Shown: piece by piece, positions 52,270-61,485 of the stretch
Layout of the letters: each line of letters starts with the position of its first letter
How positions within the stretch are numbered: the stretch's first letter is position 1
Source: Shuttleworthella satelles DSM 14600
GTDB lineage: Bacteria > Bacillota > Clostridia > Lachnospirales > Lachnospiraceae
NCBI RefSeq assembly: GCF_000160115.1
Contig: NZ_GG665866.1
Location: 186,001-250,000 of the forward strand
Reading direction: 5' to 3'
DNA length: 64,000 nt
Notes under the pieces: model-generated
What the model was told of the DNA's origin: nothing
What the model saw: only the letters and a program-made list of their open reading frames with translations
Database searches by the model: none
Translations under genes and position numbers: made by a program

Positions 52270-53814
52270 TTATTCGAACTCAATCGTTCCCGGCGGCTTG
52301 GAGGTAATGTCGTAGAATACCCGATTGACGTGATTCACCTCATTGATAATGCGTGTCGTCACCTTCTTCAGCACTTCATAGGGAATCTCAACCACATCCG
52401 CGGTCATAAAATCCACGGTATTGACGGCGCGAAGGGCAATGGCGTAATCATAGGTTCGCTCATCTCCCATGACGCCGACGGACCTCATATTGGTCAGGGC
52501 CGCGAAATACTGACCAGCCGTCCTGTTGAGACCTGCCTTCTCCATCTCCTCACGATAGATGGCATCTGCCTCCTGCACAATCCTGACCTTCTCCTCAGTA
52601 ATAGCACCGATGATGCGGATGCCAAGGCCGGGACCCGGGAAGGGCTGACGCATGACCAGTTCCTCGGGAATACCGAGATGAAGACCGACCTTGCGGACTT
52701 CATCCTTGAAGAGATCACGAAGGGGTTCGACAATCTCCTTGAAATCGACATAGTCCGGCAGACCTCCCACATTGTGGTGAGATTTGATGGTTGCGGACTC
52801 TCCGCCCAGACCGGACTCCACCACATCCGGATAAATGGTTCCCTGCACCAGATAATCTACCCGGCCAATCTTTTTGGCCTCTGCCTCAAAGACACGGATG
52901 AACTCTTCGCCGATGATCTTACGTTTTCTCTCCGGTTCCTCGACGCCTGCCAGTTTCTCGTAGAAGCGGTCCTTGGCGTTGACGCGGACAAAATTGAGCT
53001 CATAGGGGCCCTCCGGCCCGAAGACCGCCTCGACCTGATCTCCCTCATCCTTGCGCAAGAGCCCATGATCGACGAAGACACAAGTCAACTGCCTGCCGAT
53101 CGCCTTGGACAAAAGAACCGCTGCGACAGAGGAGTCGACGCCGCCGGAGAGTCCGCAGAGGACCTTGCCGTCGCCGATCTTCCTTCGCAGAGACGCAATG
53201 GTCTGATCCGCAAAATCATCCATTCGCCAGTCCCCGGAACAGCCGCAGATCCTGAGAACAAAGTTGGCCAGCATCTGCCTGCCATATTCGGAGTGAAGCA
53301 CCTCCGGATGAAACTGGAATCCATAGAGCTTCTGATCCTCCCTGGCAAATGCCGCGTTGGGGCAGTTGTCCGTGTGGGCGATGACAGAGAATCCGGGGGC
53401 CAGTTTCGTCACATAGTCATTGTGGCTCATCCAGACCACTGACTCTTTCGGCACTTCCGCAAAGAGAGGGTTCTTCGTCTGGTCCAAAGCCATATGGGTC
53501 TTTCCGAACTCCTTCTCATTGGCCCGCTCTACCTTACCGCCCAGAATATGCATCATGAGCTGAGCGCCATAGCAGAGTCCGAGAATGGGAATCCCCCACT
53601 CAAAGAGTTCCCTGGGGGCGCTGGCCGCATTTTCCTCATAGACACTGTTAGGGCCGCCGGTCAGGATGATCCCCTTGGGATTCATCTTTTTAATCTGCTC
53701 CAGAGGCGTCTTATAAGAATATATCTCACAGTAGACATTGTTCTCCCGGACACGGCGGGCCACCAGCTGATTGTACTGTCCGCCGTAGTCGATTACGATA
53801 ACGCGTTCCGGCAT
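52270..53814 (-). CDS. guaA: GMP synthase (glutamine-hydrolysing)
   Basis: A 514-residue enzyme that converts XMP to GMP with glutamine and ATP. The class I amidotransferase domain (1-200) has the catalytic Cys81 in [10 protein letters not shown] and the pair [13 protein letters not shown]. The ATP pyrophosphatase domain has the P-loop [12 protein letters not shown]. The C-terminal dimerisation domain ends KPPGTIEFE, the invariant end of GuaA. Start at the ATG encoding [17 protein letters not shown], matching the family; the upstream frame starts at a TTG without support. Confidence 0.97.
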   Translation of the reverse strand: MPERVIVIDYGGQYNQLVARRVRENNVYCEIYSYKTPLEQIKKMNPKGIILTGGPNSVYEENAASAPRELFEWGIPILGLCYGAQLMMHILGGKVERANEKEFGKTHMALDQTKNPLFAEVPKESVVWMSHNDYVTKLAPGFSVIAHTDNCPNAAFAREDQKLYGFQFHPEVLHSEYGRQMLANFVLRICGCSGDWRMDDFADQTIASLRRKIGDGKVLCGLSGGVDSSVAAVLLSKAIGRQLTCVFVDHGLLRKDEGDQVEAVFGPEGPYELNFVRVNAKDRFYEKLAGVEEPERKRKIIGEEFIRVFEAEAKKIGRVDYLVQGTIYPDVVESGLGGESATIKSHHNVGGLPDYVDFKEIVEPLRDLFKDEVRKVGLHLGIPEELVMRQPFPGPGLGIRIIGAITEEKVRIVQEADAIYREEMEKAGLNRTAGQYFAALTNMRSVGVMGDERTYDYAIALRAVNTVDFMTADVVEIPYEVLKKVTTRIINEVNHVNRVFYDITSKPPGTIEFE

Positions 53815-53894
53815 ATTTCTTTCCTTTCTTGACCTAAGGTAACCGGAGGAATAAACCTCGATCAATTCTGTAAAAGAGCTCTCGCCTTTCTAAA

Positions 53895-55379
53895 CTACCT
53901 TCCATCTTCCATTCTCCGATAGGAATTTCTAAGTCCGATGGCATTTCTCCAGAGCCTGGGATAGAACAGAAGGAGCATAGGCCAGATCTCCAGGCGGCCG
54001 GCCAGCATGTCAAACATCAGGATGAATTTGCTGACCGGCTGCATCCATCCAAAATTGGCCGTGGGCCCTACCAGAGACAGACCAGGCCCGATATTGTTGA
54101 AGGTGGCCGCAACCGAGGTGAAGGCCGTGACCAGATCCGTGTTCTCAATCGCGCAGATCCCCAGAAGAGAAGCCAAAAAGATCACAATGTAGACCGCCAG
54201 ATATATATTGACAGACCGCATGGTGTCGTGCTCCACCGGATGTCGGTCCATATAGACCTTCTCCACATTCCTGGGATGCAGGTAGAGGTGCATTTCCTTC
54301 TTGATGGACTTAAAGAGGATCCATATGCGGGAGACCTTGATTCCGCCTCCGGTCGATCCGGCACATGCTCCGATGAACATGAGCAGAACCAAAATCGCCT
54401 GAGAGAGCTTGGGCCAGAGGTCAAAGTCTGTTGTGGAATATCCTGTTGTCGTGATAATGGATCCCACCTGGAAAGCCGACTTGGTCAGAGCATCGAAGAA
54501 ACCGGCTGTCATAGGAAGAATATTGACAGTGACCACGAGAACCGCCAGCAGAACAATTCCCAGATAAACCCGCACTTCTTCCATGGCCAGAGCCTTTCTG
54601 GCCTTCTTATCCGCCAGAAAGTAGTAGAAATTGAAGTTGATTCCGAAGAGAATCATAAAAATCGTAATGATCCACTGGGACAGGACATGGTAGCTTCCCA
54701 CAGAGGAATTCAGGATCCCGAAACCGCCGGTTCCGGCCGTACCCAGGGACAGGCAAATGGCATCAAAAACAGGCATACGGGAGAGAACCAAAAGAATGAT
54801 CTGCGCAAGGGTTAAGACCGCATAGATAATGTAGAGCAGTCCCGCGGACTGGCGCATTTTCGGCATAGTCTTGTCCACCTCCGGTCCCGGGCTCTCCGCC
54901 CGCATCAGGTTGATGGGAGAACCGCCCACCATGGGGATGATTGCCAGCATGAAGACCAGGATTCCCATACCGCCTACCCAATGGGTGAAGCTTCTCCAGA
55001 AAAGTGAAGTATGTGACAGGGCTTCCACATCACTCAGGATCGAGGATCCGGTTGTTGTAAATCCGGAAATCGTCTCAAAAAGAGCGTTGGTATAATCCGG
55101 GATCTCTCCGGTGATAACGAAGGGGAGCGCTCCGATCGCGGAGAGGACAAGCCAGCTTAGAGCCGTTGTAATGCAGCCCTCCTTCAGGTAAAAGGTATTG
55201 TTCTGAGGTCTTCTCATACCTAAGAAACTGCCCAGTAAAATACAGATCAGCCCCAGACCCGCATAGATAACCCCCTGCTGTTCCCGGTAAATCAGAGCTA
55301 CCAGACAGGGTAAAAAAAGAAGGAGCCCTTCTATCCGCACAATATGGCTGAGGACATAGCGAATCATTGAACCATTCAT
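53895..55379 (-). CDS. trkH: Trk/Ktr-type potassium transporter membrane subunit
   Basis: A 494-residue membrane protein with four repeated M1-P-M2 units. Pore-loop sequences include FTTTGSSILSDVE, GTAGTGGFGILNSS, ITTTGYSTTDFDLW and AATFNNIGPGLSLVG, plus STGGGIKVSRIW. It forms the K+ channel-like path of the Trk/Ktr system. Its partner TrkA is encoded 14 bases upstream, so they are one operon. Confidence 0.95.
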   Translation of the reverse strand: MNGSMIRYVLSHIVRIEGLLLFLPCLVALIYREQQGVIYAGLGLICILLGSFLGMRRPQNNTFYLKEGCITTALSWLVLSAIGALPFVITGEIPDYTNALFETISGFTTTGSSILSDVEALSHTSLFWRSFTHWVGGMGILVFMLAIIPMVGGSPINLMRAESPGPEVDKTMPKMRQSAGLLYIIYAVLTLAQIILLVLSRMPVFDAICLSLGTAGTGGFGILNSSVGSYHVLSQWIITIFMILFGINFNFYYFLADKKARKALAMEEVRVYLGIVLLAVLVVTVNILPMTAGFFDALTKSAFQVGSIITTTGYSTTDFDLWPKLSQAILVLLMFIGACAGSTGGGIKVSRIWILFKSIKKEMHLYLHPRNVEKVYMDRHPVEHDTMRSVNIYLAVYIVIFLASLLGICAIENTDLVTAFTSVAATFNNIGPGLSLVGPTANFGWMQPVSKFILMFDMLAGRLEIWPMLLLFYPRLWRNAIGLRNSYRRMEDGR

Positions 55380-55393
55380 TACATCATGCCCCC

Positions 55394-56794
55394 TTATGCC
55401 AAGATATCACAGATTTCCGTGTAGCCGACATTGGTCGTAATAATCATGACCGTGTCTCCTGCATGGATCATATCATCTCCGGATGGAAAAATCAGATGTC
55501 CCTTATGATTGATAAAGCAGACCAGAGTATTGGGCTGCAGCTGAAGATCGCGCAGAGGAATATTGGTGATGCGCTTATCGTCATCGACCCGGAACTCCAG
55601 GGCCTCCACCCGGTTGTCAAAGAGATGATAGAGGGTCTCTATGTTGGATGTGCCGGAAGCCCTCTTGGCCCTGACATAAGCGATAATCGCGTCGGAAGTC
55701 AGATAGCGGGGACTTAAGACAGATCCCAGATCCAGATCCTCGACCACCGCATCGAAGGTAGTCCGGTTGATCTTCGTGACCACCTTGGCCCTGGTCTCCT
55801 TTCTGGCATGAAGAGTGAGCATGATATTCTCCTCATCCATCCCGGTCAGGGGGACAAATGCCTCCGTGCCCCTTAATTGCTCCTCCAGAAGAAGGTCCTC
55901 ATCCGTTCCGTCTCCGTGAATAATGACGGCCTCGGGAAGAAGTTCTGTCAGCTCGTTGCAGCGGTCCAGATCCTTCTCGATAATCTTGACCTCAATGCCC
56001 ATATTGAGCAGCTGCGAAGCAAGGTAATAGGCTGCTCTTCCTCCCCCTACGATCATGCAGTTGCGAATGGGCTTGTTCTCCACGCCAACGCTCTTCATGA
56101 AGCTCCTCGCGCCCCTGGGAGAAGCTACGAAGGTCAGGGTGTCTCCCGCAGACATGATGGTATCGCCTCTGGGAATCATCACATCCCCGTGGCGCTCAAC
56201 TGCTCCCAGGACAACATTTCCCAGGTGATTCTTTCCGAAATCAGCCAGCGACTGCCCGTCCAGGGAGGAGCCTGCCGGGATGCGCAGCTTAATCAGTTCC
56301 GCCTGCCCGCGGGCGAAGGAGTTGACCTCCAGGGCGCTGGGCAGATATAGGATGCGGGAGGCCTCCCTGGCCAGTTCCAGATCAGGATTGATCACCATGG
56401 CAAGTCCCAGACGCTCGCGAAGAAAAGCGATCTCCGCGGAGTACTCGGGAGAACGGACGCGGGCAATAGAGGCGACATCGGAAGACCTCTTTGCAATCGT
56501 ACAGCAGAGCAGATTGAGCTCGTCAGACCTGGTCACCGCGATAAAGAGATCCGCCTCCTGAATTCCCGCGTCATCCAGTTTTGAGAAAGAAGCTCCATTG
56601 CCAACGATTCCCATAATGTCCAGGCGGTTGGTCAGATCCTGCACCTTGTTGCGATTGGAATCAATAATCGTAATGTCATTGCCTTCTTTGGACAGCTGTT
56701 CCGCCAGGGTTGACCCCACCTTACCGGCTCCGACAATGATAATCTTTAAAGCCGCCGCCTTGACGGCAATCTCCTGCATTTGATTTCGAAACAT
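55394..56794 (-). CDS. trkA: Potassium transporter gating protein TrkA
   Basis: A 466-residue cytoplasmic protein with two RCK units. The first Rossmann fold has VGAGKVGSTLAEQL and GNGASFSKLDDAGI; the second has IVGGGRAAYYLASQLL and IHGDGTDEDLL. Each ends in a TrkA-C domain. It binds NAD(H) or ATP and gates TrkH. Ribosome site AGGAGTAAATAGTTCC. Located between aroK and trkH. Confidence 0.95.
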   Translation of the reverse strand: MFRNQMQEIAVKAAALKIIIVGAGKVGSTLAEQLSKEGNDITIIDSNRNKVQDLTNRLDIMGIVGNGASFSKLDDAGIQEADLFIAVTRSDELNLLCCTIAKRSSDVASIARVRSPEYSAEIAFLRERLGLAMVINPDLELAREASRILYLPSALEVNSFARGQAELIKLRIPAGSSLDGQSLADFGKNHLGNVVLGAVERHGDVMIPRGDTIMSAGDTLTFVASPRGARSFMKSVGVENKPIRNCMIVGGGRAAYYLASQLLNMGIEVKIIEKDLDRCNELTELLPEAVIIHGDGTDEDLLLEEQLRGTEAFVPLTGMDEENIMLTLHARKETRAKVVTKINRTTFDAVVEDLDLGSVLSPRYLTSDAIIAYVRAKRASGTSNIETLYHLFDNRVEALEFRVDDDKRITNIPLRDLQLQPNTLVCFINHKGHLIFPSGDDMIHAGDTVMIITTNVGYTEICDILA

Positions 56795-56802
56795 GGAACT
56801 AT

Positions 56803-57333
56803 TTACTCCTGCCCGCCCTCTTGGGCGAATGCCCCTTCAATTTGTCCGACAGCACATTCGACGGTAGCCTCTATATCAAGATAATCCTCGTCAACCACGA
56901 TGTCCGCGTACTGCTCATAGAGAAGAATTCTCTCTTCGTAGAGATCCCGAAGGGTCTGCCCCGGCCGATGTACAACACCTCTTGCCTCCAGGCTCCCCAG
57001 ACGAGCCTCAACTCCGGCATAGGACAGGCGCAGGTAGACAACGAGACCGATTTCTCTCAAATGAGCCATGGCATTTGCGCCATATACCGCGGACCCCCCG
57101 GTAGCAATGACCGCGTCCTCTGCCTGGAGGGAGGCAAGTATGCGGTCTTCGATCGCGTTAAATCCCTCGATGCCCTCCTCCGCAATCGTTTCCCTGAGAA
57201 GCTTTCCTGTCTTCTCCTGAATCACCAGATCCGTATCGACGAAGCGCTTTTTGAGCACCTTTGCCAAAATAACGCCGACCGTGCTCTTCCCGCAGCCCGG
57301 CATCCCGATTAAGACAATATTGCTTTTCGTCAT
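56803..57333 (-). CDS. aroK: Shikimate kinase
   Basis: A 176-residue kinase that makes shikimate 3-phosphate for aromatic amino acids. Walker A GMPGCGKST, the shikimate-binding FVDTD and GFNAIED, and TGGSAVYG. The usual Asp/Arg set (DTD, Arg in EDR) is present. Its ATG overlaps the upp stop (TAATG). Confidence 0.92.
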   Translation of the reverse strand: MTKSNIVLIGMPGCGKSTVGVILAKVLKKRFVDTDLVIQEKTGKLLRETIAEEGIEGFNAIEDRILASLQAEDAVIATGGSAVYGANAMAHLREIGLVVYLRLSYAGVEARLGSLEARGVVHRPGQTLRDLYEERILLYEQYADIVVDEDYLDIEATVECAVGQIEGAFAQEGGQE

Positions 57334-57971
57334 TACTTGGTTCCGAAGATGCGGTCGCCGGCATCGCCGAGACCAGGGCAGATATAGGCGTCTTCATTCA
57401 GTTCGCGGTCTACGCAGCCGACATAAATCTGCACGTCAGGATGCGCTTCATGCAGGCGCTTGATCCCCTCGGGAGCTGCCAGAATGCACATGAACTTGAT
57501 CTTCTTCCCCCCGTGCTGCTTAATGAAATCAACGGCCTCAACGCCGGACCCGCCGGTAGCCAGCATGGGATCCACAACCAGAATTGTCCTCTGCTCAATG
57601 GGCGCCGGCAGCTTGCAGTAATACTCATGGGGCTCATGGGTCTTGGGATCTCTGTAAAGGCCGATATGGCCCACCTTTGCCGTGGGAACCAGGGTCAGGA
57701 CTCCGTCTACCATTCCAAGGCCGGCCCTTAGGATGGGAACAATCGCCATCTTCTTACCGGAGATATAGGGTACCATAGCCTTCTCCAGGGGCGTCTCTAC
57801 CTCCCTGTTCTCCATGGGCAGGTCCCGCAGGGCCTCGAATGCCTCCAGCATGGCGATCTCCCCGACCAGAGTTCGAAACTCATTGGTGCCGGTGTGGATA
57901 TCGCGAAGCATGGAAATCTTATGCTTGATGAGGGGGTGATCCATGATAATTACATGATCCATATCTGCCAT
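57333..57971 (-). CDS. upp: Uracil phosphoribosyltransferase
   Basis: A 212-residue enzyme that joins uracil and PRPP to UMP in pyrimidine salvage. The PRPP-binding loop is [15 protein letters not shown] and the uracil-binding end is [17 protein letters not shown]. Divergently paired with the uracil permease gene at 58370-59755 across a 400-base region. Confidence 0.97.
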   Translation of the reverse strand: MADMDHVIIMDHPLIKHKISMLRDIHTGTNEFRTLVGEIAMLEAFEALRDLPMENREVETPLEKAMVPYISGKKMAIVPILRAGLGMVDGVLTLVPTAKVGHIGLYRDPKTHEPHEYYCKLPAPIEQRTILVVDPMLATGGSGVEAVDFIKQHGGKKIKFMCILAAPEGIKRLHEAHPDVQIYVGCVDRELNEDAYICPGLGDAGDRIFGTK

Positions 57972-58290
57972 TTTCTAAGCCTCCAATTGCCTGTTGCATG
58001 TTCCAACAAATTTTAAGTTTAAGTGTCTTATAAGTCAATCTGTACTCCGCGCTGAATATTCGCCACCACACTCCTGGCTGAATATTCTGTCACATCATTT
58101 CATTATCATTTCATTATAGTAACCCTATATCAGTCACTCTTCGCCCATGCGTGAGCATTCTATCCCTTTCTATCCCTTTAGTTCTCTAGCGATCTTCAAA
58201 GGCACCCTCTTCGCCCATGCGTAAGCATTCTGTCACATTATTATATAAATCGATCTTCGCCCCACCTGAGTCAGTCACATCATTTTTTGA
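57972..58290. repeat. upp-uraA divergent region with direct repeats
   Basis: CTCTTCGCCCATGCGT-AGCATTCT occurs at 58137-58161 and 58207-58231 with one mismatch, 70 bases apart. GCTGAATATTC occurs twice near 58051-58085, and CTGTCACAT-type segments recur. No gene is present. These could be sites for a regulator shared by the two divergent genes. Confidence 0.5.
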
Positions 58291-58319
58291 TTGTGACTTC
58301 TGCTCAAAATGCATATACT
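58291..58319 (+). promoter_or_regulatory. Candidate uraA promoter
   Basis: TTGTGA (58291-58296), 17-base spacer, TATACT (58314-58319), 50 bases before the start of the permease gene. Confidence 0.5.
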
Positions 58320-58369
58320 GTAGAAGATTTGGAATTCTTTCGGCCTCAGCTTATGAAAGGGGACACATT

Positions 58370-59755
58370 ATGAATCAAAAAAGCGCTATCAAGGACGCAA
58401 GACAGCTGGGCATTCCCAAGATGCTCATCCTGGGTCTGCAACACATGTTTGCCATGTTCGGAGCCACCGTTCTGGTTCCCATCCTGGTCAACAACTATTT
58501 TCAGGGACAGGGGATGAGCGTGCAGGTCACCCTCTTTGCCGCCGGGGCAGGGACCCTGCTCTTCCACCTAATCACCAAGCGCAAGGTTCCAGCCTTCCTG
58601 GGCTCCTCCTTCGCCTTTCTGGGCGGTTATGCCGCTGTGGCAGCCTTAAATACCGGCATGTATGCCTCTATGCCCATGCACGAGAAACTGGCTTATGCCA
58701 ACGGCGGCGTCGTTGTCGCCGGCCTTCTCTACCTGGTTCTGGCCGCTGTCATCAAGGTCGCAGGCGTCGAGAAGGTCATGCGCTTCCTTCCTCCCGTTGT
58801 CACAGGCCCGATCATCATCTGCATCGGCTTAAGCCTCGCCCCTTCCGCCATCAGCAACGCGTCCACCAACTGGCTTCTGGCTGTTATCGCCTTTCTTGTC
58901 GTCGTCTTCTTCGAGATCTGGGGACGGGGTATGTTCAAGATCATTCCCATCCTGATGGGAGTCGTCATCGCTTATTTCTTCGCTCTTGCTTTCAACGCCC
59001 TTGGCATGACCAATGCCGATGGCTCCGCCATTCTTGACTTCGCCAGGGTCAGCTCCGCCTCCCCTGTTGCCCTGCAGCCCTTTTACCTCTGCAAATTCGA
59101 CATCACAGCCATCCTGGTAATGGCCCCCATCGCCATTGCCTCCATGATGGAGCATATCGGCGATATATCCGCCATTTCCGCGACCGTCGGCCAGAATTTC
59201 ATCACTGATCCCGGCCTAAACCGGACCCTGGTCGGCGACGGACTGGCCACCGCCTTCTCCGCCATTATCGGAGGCCCCGCCAACACCACCTACGGCGAGA
59301 ACACCGGCGTGTTAGAGCTCTCCAAGGTACATGACCCAAGGGTCATCCGCCTCGCCGCCCTCTACGCCATTATCCTCTCCTTCTCCCCGAAGTTCGCTGA
59401 GGTAATCACCACCATGCCCGCCGCCATCATCGGAGGTATTTCCTTCATCCTCTACGGGATGATCTCTGCCATTGGCGTGCGAAATGTCGTCGAGAACCGG
59501 GTCGACTTCACCCGCACCAGAAACCTGATTATCGCGGCAGTGATCCTGGTGTCTGGTCTGGGCTTCTCCAATGGCCTGACCTTCCAGATCGGCAGCGCCC
59601 ACATCACGCTTACCTCCCTGGCCATCGCCTCTATCCTCGGCATTGTCATGAACGCCATCCTCCCCGGCAATGACTACGTCTTCATGGAGGGCGATATGTC
59701 TGAGGTCAAGAATGACATCATGCTGGACGAAGAAAACCGGGAACACATCCGCTGA
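58370..59755 (+). CDS. uraA: Uracil permease, NCS2 family
   Basis: A 461-residue membrane protein with about 14 hydrophobic segments. The NCS2 motifs ILGLQHMFAMFGATVLVPIL, GSSFAFLGGY and GGPANTTYGENTGVL are present; the glutamates of MMEHIGDISA and of TTYGENTG bind uracil and protons in UraA. Start at the ATG 58370 behind GAAAGGGGACACATT; the frame is open upstream but lacks family sequence. Feeds Upp. Confidence 0.94.
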   Translation: MNQKSAIKDARQLGIPKMLILGLQHMFAMFGATVLVPILVNNYFQGQGMSVQVTLFAAGAGTLLFHLITKRKVPAFLGSSFAFLGGYAAVAALNTGMYASMPMHEKLAYANGGVVVAGLLYLVLAAVIKVAGVEKVMRFLPPVVTGPIIICIGLSLAPSAISNASTNWLLAVIAFLVVVFFEIWGRGMFKIIPILMGVVIAYFFALAFNALGMTNADGSAILDFARVSSASPVALQPFYLCKFDITAILVMAPIAIASMMEHIGDISAISATVGQNFITDPGLNRTLVGDGLATAFSAIIGGPANTTYGENTGVLELSKVHDPRVIRLAALYAIILSFSPKFAEVITTMPAAIIGGISFILYGMISAIGVRNVVENRVDFTRTRNLIIAAVILVSGLGFSNGLTFQIGSAHITLTSLAIASILGIVMNAILPGNDYVFMEGDMSEVKNDIMLDEENREHIR

Positions 59756-59773
59756 TTCCTCTCTTGTTCAGAT

Positions 59774-60721
59774 TCATGAGCAGAGTTCCGCCAGTTTGGC
59801 ATTGAGCGCGTCATTTCTGGCCTGCGCCCCGATATCATCACCCAGGCTCTGCTCTAAGACACTGATTTCCCCGCAGATATCCAGCCCAAGAAGACGGCGG
59901 CTGGCGTAACAGAAGGCGAGCAGTTCCTCTATTTCCCCGATACTCGTTACCCCCTGGCTCCAATTGCAAAAGGCATCTCCAAGGCGCAGTACGTCCTTAT
60001 CCAGGGAGATGTAGAGGGGACGACCCTCCTGCTTTCCGTCCGGCCGCTTCCTCTCTTTTTCCCTTTGCCTGCCAGAGTTCTCTTCCTTCGCCTGTCTGCA
60101 GGACTCGACTTTGGAATCCGCCTTCAAACGCTCTCTTACGTCTTCCTCCACGACCAATTTCCATGGATCTCTTCTGGCGTCGAAGTCCCCCGGGGCTTGG
60201 GCGCCCTCTTTTATGGAATTTCCGTTATCATTTATGGAATTTCCGTTATCATTCACAGCCTGCCAGGAGCGCAGGAGAACAACGCGGGGGTCGACCGGCT
60301 CCTCTTGAGCGATCTGCCGAAGGAGAATGTCCTCGATTCCATATAGATAAAGCTTTTTCAGATGGGGCAGGCGATAAAGGGCCTCTCTGACCCAACCGCC
60401 GCAGGAAGTCACCTCCCCAAAGGAGGGTGCCTGCATATCCGGATGATTATCCAGGAGCAGGAGCTCGAAGTCCTCCTCAATTCTCTCTAAATAGAAGAGG
60501 CTCAAATAGTGATAGTTGCCTGAGTCCAGAAAATGCACCGGCGTCTCATATGCATTGCTCTCCTCCAGACGTCTCTTGATCTCTATCTTGGCGCCCTCAT
60601 CGCAGTAGCAGTTGGTCCCGGGGATATCGGTCATGTCAAGGAAGTTAGCATTTGCCCCCAGACAGAACTCCTGGCCCTCATAGACACCGGACATACTCAT
60701 GACTGTAAAATCTGCTGTCAT
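59774..60721 (-). CDS. Arginase-fold protein (UPF0489-like)
   Basis: A 315-residue protein. LLLDNHPDMQAPSFGEVTSC, GGWVREALYRLPH and LYISLDKDVLRLGDAFCNWS give the Asp/His ladder of the arginase/deacetylase fold. Between these lies a 75-residue polar insert with a tandem NDNGNSINDNGNSI repeat and a charged KREKERKRP tract. Substrate unknown. It converges with uraA and diverges from the kinase gene at 60871. Confidence 0.75.
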   Translation of the reverse strand: MTADFTVMSMSGVYEGQEFCLGANANFLDMTDIPGTNCYCDEGAKIEIKRRLEESNAYETPVHFLDSGNYHYLSLFYLERIEEDFELLLLDNHPDMQAPSFGEVTSCGGWVREALYRLPHLKKLYLYGIEDILLRQIAQEEPVDPRVVLLRSWQAVNDNGNSINDNGNSIKEGAQAPGDFDARRDPWKLVVEEDVRERLKADSKVESCRQAKEENSGRQREKERKRPDGKQEGRPLYISLDKDVLRLGDAFCNWSQGVTSIGEIEELLAFCYASRRLLGLDICGEISVLEQSLGDDIGAQARNDALNAKLAELCS

Positions 60722-60733
60722 TGTTCTCTCCCC

Positions 60734-60811
60734 GATCTTGTTGTCACCGCTCTCTTCTTGACTCTCACCCTGATCTTGTTGTCACCGCTCTCTACCCGAT
60801 CTTGTTTGACA
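60734..60811. repeat. Direct repeats upstream of the cytidylate-kinase-like gene
   Basis: GATCTTGTTGTCACCGCTCT repeats exactly at 60734 and 60772, spacing 38 bases; a shorter copy GATCTTGTTTGAC at 60799 runs into the -35 box. Sits in the divergent promoter region. Confidence 0.6.
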
Positions 60812-60833
60812 TTATTTTCGGTCAGATTAAAAT
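60806..60833 (+). promoter_or_regulatory. Promoter of the cytidylate-kinase-like gene
   Basis: Perfect TTGACA (60806-60811), 16-base spacer and TAAAAT (60828-60833), 38 bases before the ATG. Confidence 0.65.
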
Positions 60834-60870
60834 AAAAGTACAGAAAAAGCATTCTCGAAAGGGGGCATCT

Positions 60871-61473
60871 ATGTATCCTGTAATTACCATTTCCCGTGAA
60901 TTCGGCAGTGGCGGACACACGATTGGAAAGAAAGTCGCCGAGAAGCTTGGGATCCCTTTTTACGACGGACAGATTGTCACCCGTGTCGCTCAGGACAGCG
61001 GCTATGCCGAGACCATGATTGAGGATCAGGGGGAGTATTCCAGCGGCAGCAACAACTGGTTTGACGTGTCTGCGGCCAGTGCTATGTACTTCCAGAGTCC
61101 TCAGGATGAGATCTTCCTGGCCCAGCGCAGAGTCATCTTAGACTACGCGGCCAAGGGCCCCTGCGTCATCGTCGGCCGCTGCTCCGACTACATTCTGCGC
61201 AACACCGATATCCGGTCTCTGAACGTCTTTATCCACTCCGATATGGAGCACCGGATCGAGCGGATCAAGGACCGCTATGAGGTGATTGAGAACGTCAATC
61301 CCAAGAAGCGGCTGGAGAAAAAAGACAAGCAGCGCAAGACCTACTATCGCTACTACACGGACCAGATCTGGGGTGACTATCACAACTACGATATCAATCT
61401 GGACAGCGGCAGCCTGGGCGAGGATAACTGCGTTAACATCATCTGCGATATGGCAAAGGCCATGGACAGGTAA
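60871..61473 (+). CDS. Cytidylate-kinase-like protein
   Basis: A 200-residue P-loop protein. The front ITISREFGSGGHTIGKKVAE is the hallmark of the cytidylate-kinase-like AAA family; GRCSDYILRN and RLEKKDKQRKTYYRYYT form the lid and binding region. True CMP kinases differ, so the nucleotide substrate is not certain. Ribosome site GAAAGGGGGC. Confidence 0.85.
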   Translation: MYPVITISREFGSGGHTIGKKVAEKLGIPFYDGQIVTRVAQDSGYAETMIEDQGEYSSGSNNWFDVSAASAMYFQSPQDEIFLAQRRVILDYAAKGPCVIVGRCSDYILRNTDIRSLNVFIHSDMEHRIERIKDRYEVIENVNPKKRLEKKDKQRKTYYRYYTDQIWGDYHNYDINLDSGSLGEDNCVNIICDMAKAMDR

Positions 61474-61485
61474 AAGGCGTCTGTT

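Noticed and set aside
52330-53442. 370-codon plus-strand frame opposite guaA
   Set aside because: Antisense shadow of a GC-rich conserved gene.
58217-58369. 51-residue N-terminal extension of uraA
   Set aside because: It covers the promoter and repeats and has no family similarity; the ATG at 58370 has a good ribosome site.
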